Shown: one piece after another, positions 48,728 to 58,332 of the stretch
Layout: every line of letters starts with the position of its first letter
How positions within the stretch are numbered: the stretch's first letter is position 1
Source: Bacteroidales bacterium
GTDB taxonomy: Bacteria > Bacteroidota > Bacteroidia > Bacteroidales > UBA1715
Direction of reading: 5' to 3'
Assembly (NCBI GenBank): GCA_017552705.1
Contig: JAFZOY010000083.1
Location: 1-61,873 of the forward strand
DNA length: 61,873 bases
Made by a program: the position numbers and the translations under genes
The notes under the pieces: generated by a model
Seen by the model: only the letters and a program-made list of their open reading frames with translations
What the model was told of the DNA's origin: nothing
Database searches by the model: none

Positions 48728-49725
48728 TATTCTCCCAATGTAGCAACCATCACTGCTTTAATTGTGTGCATACGGTTTTCTGCCTCGTCGAACACAATCG
48801 ATGCGGGAGATTCGAACACTTCTTCGGTGACTTCAACGCCGTCGAGACCAAATTGTTCGAACACGTCACGGCCAACTTGCGTTTCGAGGTTGTGATATGC
48901 TGGAAGGCAGTGCATAAACTTGCATTGCGGATTTCCCGTAAGCATCATTACTTCTTGGTTGATTTGATACGGTTTCAACAAGTCAATTCGTTCTGCCCAA
49001 ACTTCTTTTGGTTCACCCATCGAAACCCAAACATCGGTGTAGAGGAAGTCGCAGTTTTTCACGCCTTCGGCCACATTGTCGGTTATGGTAATGGTTGCAC
49101 CCGTTTGTTTCGCTATTTCTTTACAAGTCGCTATAAGTTCCGCACTTGGCTGCAAAGCTTTGGGGGCTACAATGCGTACGTCCATGCCCATTTTTGCGCC
49201 GCCCACCAATAAAGAGTTTCCCATATTGAATCGTGCATCGCCAAGATATGCATAACTGATTTTATTAAGCGGTTTTGTACTATGTTCCTCCATAGTAAGG
49301 AAGTCGGCAAGAATTTGTGTCGGATGGAATTCGTTGGTAAGTCCGTTCCATACAGGCACGCCCGAATATTCCGCCAATTCTTCCACAATGCTTTGTCCGA
49401 AACCACGGTATTCAATGCCGTCGAACATTTTTCCAAGCACGCGGGCTGTATCTTTCATCGATTCCTTAACACCTATCTGTGAACCAGTTGGACCCAAATA
49501 TGTGGTATGGGCGCCTTGGTCGGAGGCTGCAACCTCAAACGAGCAACGGGTGCGTGTCGATGTTTTTTCAAAAATCAAGGCAATGTTTTTACCTTTCATT
49601 GTTTGTTTTTCGCAGCCGTTCTTTTTATCTGCTTTTAATTTCTTTGCTAAATCAAGAAAATAACGGATTTCTTCGGGAGTGAAGTCTAAAAGTTTCAGAA
49701 AACTTTTTCCTTTTAATGTGTTCAT
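48727..49725 (-). CDS. argF: Ornithine carbamoyltransferase
   Basis: Transfers the carbamoyl group from carbamoyl phosphate to ornithine, giving citrulline in arginine synthesis. Carbamoyl-phosphate motif [15 protein letters not shown], ornithine-side [16 protein letters not shown] and the HCLPAYHN motif with catalytic Cys are present; DVWVSMGEP is the SMG-like loop. Start set at ATG 49725 ([10 protein letters not shown]...); an upstream in-frame TTG falls on the -7 promoter box. About 332 residues. Followed by the overlapping CPBP gene, with no other arg gene in view. Confidence 0.96.
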   Translation of the reverse strand: MNTLKGKSFLKLLDFTPEEIRYFLDLAKKLKADKKNGCEKQTMKGKNIALIFEKTSTRTRCSFEVAASDQGAHTTYLGPTGSQIGVKESMKDTARVLGKMFDGIEYRGFGQSIVEELAEYSGVPVWNGLTNEFHPTQILADFLTMEEHSTKPLNKISYAYLGDARFNMGNSLLVGGAKMGMDVRIVAPKALQPSAELIATCKEIAKQTGATITITDNVAEGVKNCDFLYTDVWVSMGEPKEVWAERIDLLKPYQINQEVMMLTGNPQCKFMHCLPAYHNLETQVGRDVFEQFGLDGVEVTEEVFESPASIVFDEAENRMHTIKAVMVATLGE

Positions 49726-49740
49726 TGTTCGTGTTTTTTG

Positions 49741-49748
49741 CAAAAATA
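49741..49748 (-). promoter_or_regulatory. -7 box of argF
   Basis: TATTTTTG on the minus strand, 15 nt before ATG 49725. No clear -33 box. It supports the shorter argF start. Confidence 0.45.
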
Positions 49749-49855
49749 AAAAGATTCGGTTTTGAAACAGATTTTTTCTTGAAAAACATTTAGGTGGAAT
49801 AGCATTTTATGAACAAAACACGGGATTGTTTCTTCCCAACCTCTCAATGGGATTG

Positions 49856-50227
49856 TTACATTTTATTGATTGTCCACTGGGCAAAATAAATTGCACCGAT
49901 TCCGATTACTAAACTGAGAACAATATATGCCATTGCAATTCCGTAATTCCCTGTCTTAAAGAGATTTGTTGCTTCCAATGCAAATGTGGAGTAGGTTGTG
50001 AAACCGCCACAAATTCCTGTTTGCAAAAATAATATTGTCTTCGGACTGAGATTTTGTGTGCGAATGGAAAGTGCTATAATGCAACCTATTGCGAAGCACC
50101 CAATTATGTTGACAATGAATGTTTTGAGCGGAAACGCATACGGTTCTTTTAACGGCAAAAGAGCTATGCTATATCGTGCCATAGCCCCGATGGCTCCGCC
50201 TAAACCGACAAGAAGAGCATGTATCAT
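49856..50227 (-). CDS. crcB: Fluoride channel CrcB/Fluc
   Basis: Small membrane protein forming antiparallel dimeric F- channels that protect against fluoride. 123 aa with four hydrophobic helices. GLGGAIGAMARY near the start and GICGGFTTYSTFALE with the Phe-box/Na+-site region are the family's key motifs. Single gene, no second fluc paralogue nearby. No fluoride riboswitch was recognised upstream. Confidence 0.96.
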   Translation of the reverse strand: MIHALLVGLGGAIGAMARYSIALLPLKEPYAFPLKTFIVNIIGCFAIGCIIALSIRTQNLSPKTILFLQTGICGGFTTYSTFALEATNLFKTGNYGIAMAYIVLSLVIGIGAIYFAQWTINKM

Positions 50228-50247
50228 TTGTTTGTAACTGTTTATAG

Positions 50248-50255
50248 CAAACTTA
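50248..50255 (-). promoter_or_regulatory. -7 box of crcB
   Basis: TAAGTTTG on the minus strand, 20 nt before the ATG; -33 partner unclear. Confidence 0.4.
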
Positions 50256-50283
50256 TCCTAATAATTCCTATGATTTTCAATCG

Positions 50284-50322
50284 AATAAAAAAGGCGGAAC
50301 ACCATCGTATTCCGCCTCTTTA
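50284..50322 (-). terminator. Terminator of mdh
   Basis: On the minus strand a perfect 7-bp stem GGCGGAA/TTCCGCC with a 10-nt loop, then TTTTTTATT. It lies about 20 nt after the mdh stop. Confidence 0.85.
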
Positions 50323-50339
50323 TTATAATTGGTTTGATG

Positions 50340-51278
50340 TTACACTAATTTTAATTCTTTCAGTGTAGCAACATTTCCTTTTACAGATTTTGCGCTTGCT
50401 GCGAATTTTTCTTTTTCTTCAGCATTAAGGTCAAGTTCAACGATTTTTTCAATACCGTTTTTGCCAAGAATCACAGGAACACCGATGCAAAGATCTGATT
50501 CGCCGTATTCGCCTTCAAGCAATACAGAGCAAGGAATCATTTTCTTTTGGTCGTGAAGGATAGCTTCAACAACGTATGCGCCTGCAGCACCTGGAGCGTA
50601 CCAAGCAGAAGTCCCAAGCAAGCCAGTCAATGTGGCACCGCCAACCATTGTAGATTTCACAACTTCCTCGATTTTTTCAGCAGAAAGGAAGTTTGAAACT
50701 GGCATACCTTTATATGTAGCGAAACGTGCCATTGGAATCATAGTAGTATCACCGTGGCCACCGATTACGAAACCTTCAACTTCGCCAGCGTTACAGCCGA
50801 TTGCCTGCGACAAGAAATATTTGAAACGTGAACTGTCGAGAGCACCACCCATACCGATTACTCTGTTCTTTGGCAAGCCAAGAGCTTTTAGAGTCAAGTA
50901 TGTCATAGTGTCCATTGGGTTCGAAATACAAACGATGATAGTGTTTGGCGAATATTTCAAGATGTTTTCTGCCACACCTTTAACAATGCCGGCATTTACA
51001 CCAAGCAATTCTTCGCGAGTCATACCAGGTTTACGTGGGATACCAGAAGTAATAACCACAACATCGGAATTAGCAGTTTTTGAATAATCGTTTGTGCAAC
51101 CGATGATGCGAGTGTCAATTCCTAACAATTGCACAGTTTGCATCATATCCATTGCTTTACCTTCCGAAATGCCTTCCTTAATGTCGAGCATTACAACTTC
51201 GTCTGCGATTTCCTTAAATGCAAGAACATTGGCACAAGTGGCACCAACATTTCCTGCTCCAACAACAGTTACTTTCAT
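50340..51278 (-). CDS. mdh: Malate dehydrogenase (LDH-like type)
   Basis: NAD-dependent oxidation of malate to oxaloacetate in the TCA cycle. Rossmann start MKVTVVGAGNVGATCA, the substrate loop GIPRKPGMTREELLGVN with the Arg pair, catalytic His in IGGHGDTTMIP, and the ISNPMDTMTYL segment are intact. 312 residues from ATG 51278; an upstream in-frame TTG would place translation inside the -7 promoter box and adds 22 residues ahead of the Rossmann strand. Single-gene transcript with its own terminator. Confidence 0.96.
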   Translation of the reverse strand: MKVTVVGAGNVGATCANVLAFKEIADEVVMLDIKEGISEGKAMDMMQTVQLLGIDTRIIGCTNDYSKTANSDVVVITSGIPRKPGMTREELLGVNAGIVKGVAENILKYSPNTIIVCISNPMDTMTYLTLKALGLPKNRVIGMGGALDSSRFKYFLSQAIGCNAGEVEGFVIGGHGDTTMIPMARFATYKGMPVSNFLSAEKIEEVVKSTMVGGATLTGLLGTSAWYAPGAAGAYVVEAILHDQKKMIPCSVLLEGEYGESDLCIGVPVILGKNGIEKIVELDLNAEEKEKFAASAKSVKGNVATLKELKLV

Positions 51279-51341
51279 ATTTTTTTTATTTAAGAGTTTA
51301 TCAATAATTCTTGCAGTCTTTCTGATTTTCAACTGCACTTG

Positions 51342-51349
51342 CAAATATA
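51342..51349 (-). promoter_or_regulatory. -7 box of mdh
   Basis: TATATTTG on the minus strand, 63 nt before ATG 51278. No good -33 match. Confidence 0.45.
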
Positions 51350-51724
51350 TAAAAAATTAGAAGTTGTTTTGAATATTCATTAAAAATTTCTTTCCCTTTT
51401 CCAAAGACGTATTATTGAGCGGATTTTTCCCCTGAAAATTGAGTCATGAAGAATATCTTTTTTTCCATGACGCAACCGAGATAAGGAACTCGTTGAATAA
51501 TCCCAGCAAATCAATAAAATGAAAATCCCCACAAATCAATAAATTATAAACGTTATTTGTAAGTTGAGATCAGCCCCAGCTCTTCCTTGTAAAGTTTTTA
51601 GCAAAAAATTTTACTCAATTTTTCTTTTTTCAATAAAAATTTGTAGTTTTATCCGATTTTACACCAACCATATTTTAGGGTTTTGTGAAGTCAGTTTGTC
51701 ATATAAAAAGAAAATATTGAACGA
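51350..51724. other. Long intergenic region upstream of the GH9 cellulase
   Basis: About 375 nt with no credible coding frame. It holds an imperfect inverted repeat (GTCATG 51443-51448 with CATGAC 51466-51471), the tandem 22-bp repeat at 51499-51545, and a possible plus-strand promoter, TTTC 51621-51624, 19-nt spacer, TAGTTTTA 51644-51651. The length and repeats suggest regulated expression of the cellulase. Confidence 0.45.
51499..51545. repeat. Tandem pair of 22-bp direct repeats
   Basis: Copies at 51499-51520 and 51524-51545 agree at 19 of 22 positions, with a shared core CAAATCAATAAA and shared AATCCC start, 25 bp centre to centre. Possible operator sites. Confidence 0.7.
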
Positions 51725-54700
51725 ATGAAAAAAATAGCTTTTATACTCTTGTCAGTATTCCTTTCGACGGAATTTGCCATTGCCCAGAAATTCACTGCCG
51801 ATGATTACAAAAAAGCGGCGTGGATGACGCTCCGTTTTTATGGTGGACAACGTTCCAGCCAAAAATCTCTACAAGGTCCCAACTGGCTTGTTATGGACCA
51901 CGAAGTTTCTTCATCTGACATTTCCAATGGTTTGTCTGGTAAAGGTTTTTCGAATAGTTCCTACAAAAAAGGGTATGATTTCACCAAAGATGCCGATGGC
52001 AGCACCGATTTAAGTGGTGGTTGGTTCGACTGCGGTGACCATGTGAAATTTGGACAGACTGAATTTTATGCCGCATATATTGTTTTGAAAGGATTTTCGG
52101 AATGGCCAGCAGGTTACAATGATTATTATTCATACGATTATTCAGGCTACCGCGCCGCACAAGATTTCTCGTGGGAAGGCGCGAAAGGTACGCCAAATGG
52201 TATTCCCGATGTGTTGGACGAAGTAAAATATGCGTGTGAATTTTTTATTAAATGTTCGCCAAATGCGAATACGTTCTATTCTCAAGTTGGTGATGGTGGT
52301 GCCGACCACACAAACTGGGTTACTTCTGTTGCAATGGCTGCATTACCGAAAAATCAAGGTGGTCAGAGCGATGGTTCACGAAGCGTTGTTAAAAATCCTA
52401 ATGATTGTGCTATGCCTTCGTTCTGTGCGGCAACATTGGCATTGTTTTCCAAAGTATATAAGAAATACGATCCTGATTTTGCAGCTACATGTCTGGAACA
52501 TGCAAAATACGCCTACTCATACGCAAGTTCAAAAAAAGGAAGATCTGAGGCTGCCGGCAGTTTTTATGTAGCGCACGCCAATCCATACGATGCCTATGTA
52601 TGTGCCGCTGCGGAATTGTATTGGGCAACTGGTGATAATTCATACAAAAGCGAGGCAATTTCAAATGCTAGTAATATAAAAAATCACAACTGGCAGTTTG
52701 GGTATAATAACTGCGATGACCTTGCCGCATACAATCTTCTTAAATTGGGTGACACATCAAAATTGGAATTATTGGAAGGATTCATAAACTCCATATATAA
52801 AGGGAAAGCAAACTCTGCAGGCGTGTACCAATCAACTGACAATTGGGGAACACTGCGTTACAATGGAAATGCTGCCTTTGTGATTGCATTATACGATACG
52901 TATAAGAAAAAAACTACGGTTGATAATTCCATATATGCTAATATAGATTTTATAATGGGAAATAACTCTTCTAATTTCTCATACATTGTTGGTTTTACTC
53001 CGAAAAGTGGAAATTATACTTCGTTCAAACATCCACATCATAGAAACGTATATTTAACCGACAACATCAATGCGGCACAACAAAATCTTAATGTTCCCTC
53101 CCGTAATGCACAATTTGGTTTTCTTGGCGGAGGAAAAGGTTACACCCCATCCACAATAATGAATGCGGCAACCCAAGACTATGAAATCACCGAAGGTGGT
53201 ATTGACTACAATGCTGGTTTGACAAGTGCTTTGGCATATATTGTTTCAAAAATAGCTCCTGTCGATACAAACAAATTTGGTCATCCTGCGCCTGACCTTG
53301 GCCCAGAAAAAACATTGTGCGGAACAGGCAGCGCAACGCTTACGGCGTCAGTGGATTTATCGAATTTGAAACAAGGAGAGAAAGTCACATATAAATGGTA
53401 TAAGGGTACTACTCTCCTATCACAACACAACGGCAAAACAAGCATTACCGTTACCGAAGCAGGAACATATACCTGTGAATTGATTGAAACTTCTGGTAAC
53501 GACTGGACTACAAGCGGTAAAGTTGTAGTTTCTGCCACATTACCTGACGTAAATATCGGGAAAGATGAGGAGTTGTGTAAAATAACATCAACAACACTTT
53601 CAACCGATGTGGCTGGAGAAGGAATCACGTACGCCTGGTACAAAGACAACAAAGCGATTTCGGGTGCAACTACCAATTCCTACACCGCATATACGGCTGG
53701 TACATATAAATTAACGGTGAGCGCTTCTGGTTGCGACAGCAAATCAGACGAGGCCGTGATAACATCGAAATTGCCGGTTGTTGTGGGCGACACTCTCTGC
53801 TCTGCAGGGAAAGCCACTTTAACAGTAACAACAACAGGTTCGTATGATTGGTACACGCAGGAAGAAGGCGGAACGAGCGTAGCAAGCGGAAACACTTATA
53901 GCCCGAATATCACAAAAACAACCACGTATTACGTACAAGACGCAAGTTCTGTAAACATTACGACAGGTCCGAAAGAATCGAATACAAGCAATACCCAAGT
54001 GGTAAACTGGGGTGACGATATTGGCGCTACGTTCAAAGCAAACGCTACATTCCAAATCACAAGCATCAAGATGCGTTTCTCACAAATTAACACGCAAGGT
54101 AATCAAACACTTACTGCAACGTTGAGCGGAGCTGCAAGTGGAACATTCACCTCGTCGGCTACTAATATTTCAAACGGAAAAACAGTATATGTGTTCTCAT
54201 TTGAAAACAACCCTATAACTATTTCAAAAACAGGCACATACACGTTAAAACTGAAATCAAACGGTGGCTCGAATGGATTCTTCCAATCTGGTCCAGCATA
54301 TTCAACTTATAACACGAATCCAGAAGTCATAGAATTTACTGGTTGTACAAACCAAAATTCATCAACTTCGTTCCCAGCATTCTTGGAATGGGGAATCACC
54401 TCTGGTTCAAGCTGTTTGCGTGCTCCCGCCATTGCAGTTCTTGATCCTGACAGTCCAAACTGCGGAGACTCGGAAGCTCCGACTGTACCAGGAACAATCA
54501 CAGTTAGCAACATTACTTCTAGTTCGGCAGCAATTTCTTGGGTTGCATCAACTGATAATGTGGCTGTAACTGGTTACGATGTTTTTGTGAACGGAACAAA
54601 ACAAAAAACAGTAACTACAAATTCTGTAAATCTAACTGATTTAGAAGCAAATACAGAATACACAATTACCGTCCGTGCTTTCGACGCCGAAGGAAATACC

Positions 54701-55186
54701 TCGGAACAAAATTCCGGAAAATCGTTCACAACACTTCGCGAAGAGGTTACACAAACGATTTCACTTGCAGCTGGTTGGAACCTGATTTCGTTCTATACTC
54801 TTCCTGATGATGCTTCGATTGAAAACGTATTCGGAAACAATATCAGCAAAGTGTCTATCATCAAAAACGACGATGGTTTCTATAAACCTGGTAAAGCGGA
54901 TAAACTCCAGAGTTTAACAGAATGTAAATTCGGAGAAGGGTACTTAGTGAAAGCAACCTCCGCATTTACTCTTTCGGTTAGCGGAACAGAAGCGACCTCA
55001 ACAACAATCAACGTGAAAGCAGGCTGGAACCTAATCGGTTATCCAAAATCAACAGCAGCATCTGCAGCATCGGTATTGTCGAAATATTCTGAATTAAAAG
55101 ACTTGCAAGGCGCTCAAACCACATTGACACCTGGCAAAGGCTACTACATTAAAATGAACTCCAATTCAACATTTACGATTGAATAA
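51725..55186 (+). CDS. Multidomain GH9 endoglucanase (cellulase)
   Basis: Secreted inverting glycoside hydrolase cutting cellulose or beta-glucan. Signal peptide MKKIAFILLSVFLSTEFAIAQ. Residues about 22-510 are GH9: GGWFDCGDHVKF (Asp102/Asp105, catalytic base region), KHPHHRN, and Glu490 (acid) just before DYNAG. Then Ig-like modules near 520-740, a beta-sandwich of unknown type (about 745-905), a fibronectin III domain (915-1010) and a C-terminal module (1015-1153) with two similar halves each opening AGWNLI. No N-terminal Ig-like domain precedes the catalytic domain. It lacks a recognisable type A T9SS sorting domain, so its export beyond the periplasm is unclear. 1153 aa. Confidence 0.93.
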   Translation: MKKIAFILLSVFLSTEFAIAQKFTADDYKKAAWMTLRFYGGQRSSQKSLQGPNWLVMDHEVSSSDISNGLSGKGFSNSSYKKGYDFTKDADGSTDLSGGWFDCGDHVKFGQTEFYAAYIVLKGFSEWPAGYNDYYSYDYSGYRAAQDFSWEGAKGTPNGIPDVLDEVKYACEFFIKCSPNANTFYSQVGDGGADHTNWVTSVAMAALPKNQGGQSDGSRSVVKNPNDCAMPSFCAATLALFSKVYKKYDPDFAATCLEHAKYAYSYASSKKGRSEAAGSFYVAHANPYDAYVCAAAELYWATGDNSYKSEAISNASNIKNHNWQFGYNNCDDLAAYNLLKLGDTSKLELLEGFINSIYKGKANSAGVYQSTDNWGTLRYNGNAAFVIALYDTYKKKTTVDNSIYANIDFIMGNNSSNFSYIVGFTPKSGNYTSFKHPHHRNVYLTDNINAAQQNLNVPSRNAQFGFLGGGKGYTPSTIMNAATQDYEITEGGIDYNAGLTSALAYIVSKIAPVDTNKFGHPAPDLGPEKTLCGTGSATLTASVDLSNLKQGEKVTYKWYKGTTLLSQHNGKTSITVTEAGTYTCELIETSGNDWTTSGKVVVSATLPDVNIGKDEELCKITSTTLSTDVAGEGITYAWYKDNKAISGATTNSYTAYTAGTYKLTVSASGCDSKSDEAVITSKLPVVVGDTLCSAGKATLTVTTTGSYDWYTQEEGGTSVASGNTYSPNITKTTTYYVQDASSVNITTGPKESNTSNTQVVNWGDDIGATFKANATFQITSIKMRFSQINTQGNQTLTATLSGAASGTFTSSATNISNGKTVYVFSFENNPITISKTGTYTLKLKSNGGSNGFFQSGPAYSTYNTNPEVIEFTGCTNQNSSTSFPAFLEWGITSGSSCLRAPAIAVLDPDSPNCGDSEAPTVPGTITVSNITSSSAAISWVASTDNVAVTGYDVFVNGTKQKTVTTNSVNLTDLEANTEYTITVRAFDAEGNTSEQNSGKSFTTLREEVTQTISLAAGWNLISFYTLPDDASIENVFGNNISKVSIIKNDDGFYKPGKADKLQSLTECKFGEGYLVKATSAFTLSVSGTEATSTTINVKAGWNLIGYPKSTAASAASVLSKYSELKDLQGAQTTLTPGKGYYIKMNSNSTFTIE

Positions 55187-55199
55187 TCGGATTCCGCAG

Positions 55200-55231
55200 A
55201 TATAAAAGAAGGGGCGTAAAGCCTCTTTTTT
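55200..55231 (+). terminator. Terminator of the GH9 gene
   Basis: Stem AAGAAGGGGC/GCCTCTTTTTT with two G-U pairs and a 5-nt loop, running into T-rich sequence, about 15 nt after the GH9 stop. Confidence 0.75.
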
Positions 55232-55242
55232 ATTCTATTTAC

Positions 55243-55250
55243 TATCTTTG
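55243..55250 (+). promoter_or_regulatory. -7 box of the desaturase-like gene
   Basis: TATCTTTG, a full -7 match, 20 nt before ATG 55271, with a GAGG motif (55263-55266) as a possible ribosome-binding site. No -33 match. Confidence 0.45.
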
Positions 55251-55270
55251 TCTTTAGAAAATGAGGCATT

Positions 55271-56779
55271 ATGGCATCTTTGGCAATTATCGGAGGCGGT
55301 GTTTCGGGTTTAGCTGCAGGAATTTACGCCCAATTAAGCGGAATCGACAGCGAAATATTTGAAAGTCACACAATTGTAGGTGGACAGTGTACTGCATGGA
55401 AACGAAAAGGCTTCCATATTGATAACTGCGTTCATTGGATGATTGGCACAAAACAAGAAACAGAAACATATCAGGTTTGGAAAGACGTTGGCGTTCTTGG
55501 CGAAGGAAAGAAAATTCTACGCCATGATTATTTTCTCAAAGTCAATATTGACGGCATAACAGCACATGTATGGCGAGATTTAGACAAAATGAGGGCTGAA
55601 TTACTGGCTATTGCCCCTGAAGATGAAAAAGAAATAAAGAAACTCATCCGTGCAATTAAACATTTTCAAGCCATAAAACTCCCGTCGCTGAAGCCAAAAG
55701 AACAAATGTCGCTAACCGACAATCTAAAACTCGTTCTTTCCATGCTGAGAGCGATTCCCGTTGCCGCAAGATTCGGGAAAATGAGCATAGAAGATTACGC
55801 CAAATGTTTCAAGAATCCTATGCTAAAAGCACTCATAGCAAATTATCTTCCGAAACATTATTACGTACTTGCCACGTTTTACATGTATGCAATGTTTTCC
55901 CTCGGAAATGCAGACCTGCCGCTCGGCGGATCAGACATGATTACAAACAGAATGCGTGATAGGTATCTTGCCCTCGGAGGAAAAATCTCGTGCAGGAAAA
56001 AAGCCATAAAACTAACTGTTGACGGCACACACGTTACACAAATAAATTTTGAAGACGGAACGGTCAATGAACCCGAGAATATTATCTGCGCAACCGATCC
56101 CGACGTAACTTTCAAACTGCTCGGACAAGATTATATGGATGATTTTTTCAGGAAATGCTATTCCGACAAAAAAAGCTATCCCATTTTTTCTGAAATAAAT
56201 ATCTACTTTGCCGTTGACATTTCCACTGATTTCCTTCCCACCATGGAAATCTTCAATTGTGAGCCATACGAAATTGCTGGGAAAACATATTCAAAAATAT
56301 GCATGAACAACTATGCAGACCAACCGAAGTTTGCTCCCGAAGGCAAAGGACTCATCCAAATCCTAATCGACCAATACGAAGACGATTACGATTATTGGGA
56401 CAATCTCTACAATACCAACCGAGAAGCATACAAACAAGCGAAATCAGACCTTGCCGACGAAATAAAAATCCGCTTGGAAAAACACTATCCCGAATTACAA
56501 AATATCTTGTCTGTTGTGGAAATAGTGACACCCAAAAGTTTTAACCGATACACTGGTGCTTACAAAGGCTCGTACATGGGATTTATCCAGACGCCATACG
56601 TCAAAAAAGAAATTCACCCAGGTGTTTTGAAAGGCTTGGATAATTTCTATCTTGCCGGACAATGGCTACAGACACCCGGAGGACTTCCAAATGCAGTTAT
56701 AACAGGACGTTTCGCTGTTCAACGCCTATTAAAACGTAACGACAAAATCAATACATTCTGCTGTTTGAAAAATAATTAG
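55271..56779 (+). CDS. Phytoene desaturase-like FAD-dependent oxidoreductase
   Basis: FAD enzyme of the CrtI/phytoene-desaturase and carotenoid-isomerase-like family. Dinucleotide-binding motif IIGGGVSGLAAGIYA at the very start, followed by the FESHTIVGGQCTAWKRKGFHID segment. The C-terminal FAD motif is NFYLAGQWLQTPGGLPNAVITGR. 502 residues is usual. No other carotenoid genes (crtB, crtE, crtY) are in the window, so the substrate is open: polyprenoid, aryl-polyene-like or fatty acid chains are all possible in this family. The 3' end overlaps the convergent 5-formyl-THF cyclo-ligase gene by 4 nt. Confidence 0.85.
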   Translation: MASLAIIGGGVSGLAAGIYAQLSGIDSEIFESHTIVGGQCTAWKRKGFHIDNCVHWMIGTKQETETYQVWKDVGVLGEGKKILRHDYFLKVNIDGITAHVWRDLDKMRAELLAIAPEDEKEIKKLIRAIKHFQAIKLPSLKPKEQMSLTDNLKLVLSMLRAIPVAARFGKMSIEDYAKCFKNPMLKALIANYLPKHYYVLATFYMYAMFSLGNADLPLGGSDMITNRMRDRYLALGGKISCRKKAIKLTVDGTHVTQINFEDGTVNEPENIICATDPDVTFKLLGQDYMDDFFRKCYSDKKSYPIFSEINIYFAVDISTDFLPTMEIFNCEPYEIAGKTYSKICMNNYADQPKFAPEGKGLIQILIDQYEDDYDYWDNLYNTNREAYKQAKSDLADEIKIRLEKHYPELQNILSVVEIVTPKSFNRYTGAYKGSYMGFIQTPYVKKEIHPGVLKGLDNFYLAGQWLQTPGGLPNAVITGRFAVQRLLKRNDKINTFCCLKNN

Positions 56780-57306
56780 AACGGACAGCTAACAACCTCA
56801 TCCATAGGAATATCCCACGGAGCGCAGTCGATTTTGGGGACAATCTGCCACGGGAAACAAATGCCCATTTTATATCCGTGTGTTTTAGGCAGGAATCTGT
56901 CGTAAAAGCCTTTACCCCGCCCCATTCTACCACCTGAATTGTCGAACGCAAGCCCGGGGATAATGCACAAATCTATCGAATCATAATCCGTAAATATCGG
57001 TCCGACAGGTTCTTGAATACCAAATTCACCCTCAACCATGCTATTTTTGTCGGTAAAAGCACGAAGTTCCAACATGTCGCCAACTACTTTCGGCAAAAGG
57101 AAGGTCTTTTTTCCCGTCCATTTTTGTATCAGTTCATGAGTGTGGACCTCGTCAGGCAACGACCAGAAACAAAGAACGATTTGAGCCTTTTGGAATTGCT
57201 CGTTTTTCTCGATTGCTTCGCATACTTTCGCCGAATACTGTCGGAGTTCCTCCGCCGTTTTGCTTCGTGTCTGCGACAACATTGCTTTTCGGATAGTCAA
57301 CTTCAT
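56776..57306 (-). CDS. 5-formyltetrahydrofolate cyclo-ligase
   Basis: ATP-dependent conversion of 5-formyl-THF to 5,10-methenyl-THF, returning a storage folate to one-carbon metabolism. 176 aa. The hallmark GRMGRGKGFYDRFL (Gly-rich loop followed by Y-D) is near residue 128, with FLLPKVV and IIPGLAFD before it and the N-terminal basic MLSQTRS segment for phosphate binding. Convergent with the desaturase-like gene; the two stop codons overlap and no terminator is visible between them. Confidence 0.95.
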   Translation of the reverse strand: MKLTIRKAMLSQTRSKTAEELRQYSAKVCEAIEKNEQFQKAQIVLCFWSLPDEVHTHELIQKWTGKKTFLLPKVVGDMLELRAFTDKNSMVEGEFGIQEPVGPIFTDYDSIDLCIIPGLAFDNSGGRMGRGKGFYDRFLPKTHGYKMGICFPWQIVPKIDCAPWDIPMDEVVSCPF

Positions 57307-57324
57307 GATTACAAAATTTAATTA

Positions 57325-57362
57325 AATTAATAAAAGTAGAGGCACCACGGCGGCACCTCTAC
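57325..57362 (-). terminator. Terminator of purC
   Basis: Minus-strand 7-bp stem GTAGAGG/CCTCTAC around a 13-nt G/C-rich loop, then TTTTATTAATTT. It begins 13 nt after the purC stop. Confidence 0.75.
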
Positions 57363-57374
57363 ATTGCTTCATAA

Positions 57375-58328
57375 TTATAATGTTTTCAAATAATTCTCAA
57401 CATTTCTCCGAATCCGTTCTGCAATATCACCCTGCGTTCCTCTGTTTTTCACAAAGTTATCGCCTGTGATATGTTCGAACAATTCTATGTAACGGTCACT
57501 GATTGATGTCACAATTTGCGGTGTCATTTCAGGAACCTGCTGTCCTTCCTTGCCTTGGAAACCGTTTGCCATCAACCATTCACGAACGAATTCCTTTGAA
57601 AGTTGTTTTTGAGGTTCCCCTTTTTTGAAACGGTCCTCATAACCTTCAGCGTAGAAATAGCGTGAAGAATCCGGCGTGTGGATTTCGTCAATCAAATAGA
57701 TTTTACCGTCTTTTTTACCGAATTCATATTTTGTATCAACCAAAATCAATCCTCGTTTTGCCGCAATTTCAGAACCTCTTTCGAACAACGCCATCGTGTA
57801 TTTTTCCAAAACTTCGTAGTCTTCTTTGGAAACAAGCCCGCGGGCTAAAATTTCTTCTTTGGAAATATCTTGATCGTGTTCACCAATTTCCGCCTTGGTT
57901 GTCGGCGTAATGATTGGTTTCGGGAATTTTTGATTTTCCTTCATTCCATCAGGAAGTTTTATGCCACACAACTCACGAGCGCCGTTTTTATAAGCTCTCC
58001 ATGCGCTACCGCACAAATATGCGCGCACAATCATTTCCACAGGAAAACCTTGACATTTCAAACCAACAGTAACCATTGGATCAGGATTTGCAAGCTTCCA
58101 GTTTGGACAGATATCTTTAGTTTCATCAAGGAATTTTGATGCTATCTGGTTCAACATCTGACCTTTATAAGGAATTCCTTTTGGCAAAATCACATCGAAT
58201 GCCGATATACGGTCGGTTGCAACCATTACCAAAATATTATCGTTGATGCTATACACATCGCGTACCTTTCCGTTATACACACTGGTTTGACCAGAGAAAT
58301 TAAAATTTGTTTTTGTTAAAGCGTCCAT
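57375..58328 (-). CDS. purC: SAICAR synthetase
   Basis: Phosphoribosylaminoimidazole-succinocarboxamide synthase, joining aspartate to CAIR in purine synthesis. [29 protein letters not shown] near the N-terminus, [13 protein letters not shown], and [14 protein letters not shown] in the C-terminal half are family signatures. 317 aa fits the Bacteroidota form, longer than the 237-aa E. coli enzyme. It starts 4 nt after the phoH stop, so the two form an operon although their functions differ. Confidence 0.97.
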   Translation of the reverse strand: MDALTKTNFNFSGQTSVYNGKVRDVYSINDNILVMVATDRISAFDVILPKGIPYKGQMLNQIASKFLDETKDICPNWKLANPDPMVTVGLKCQGFPVEMIVRAYLCGSAWRAYKNGARELCGIKLPDGMKENQKFPKPIITPTTKAEIGEHDQDISKEEILARGLVSKEDYEVLEKYTMALFERGSEIAAKRGLILVDTKYEFGKKDGKIYLIDEIHTPDSSRYFYAEGYEDRFKKGEPQKQLSKEFVREWLMANGFQGKEGQQVPEMTPQIVTSISDRYIELFEHITGDNFVKNRGTQGDIAERIRRNVENYLKTL

Positions 58329-58332
58329 TTAT

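Noticed and set aside
50284..50322. Possible fluoride riboswitch near crcB, because the hairpin contains CGATGGTGTTC
   Set aside because: The element lies on the crcB strand but over 50 nt upstream, directly after mdh; it forms a perfect 7-bp hairpin followed by a T-run and lacks the second half of the fluoride aptamer. It is better explained as the mdh terminator.
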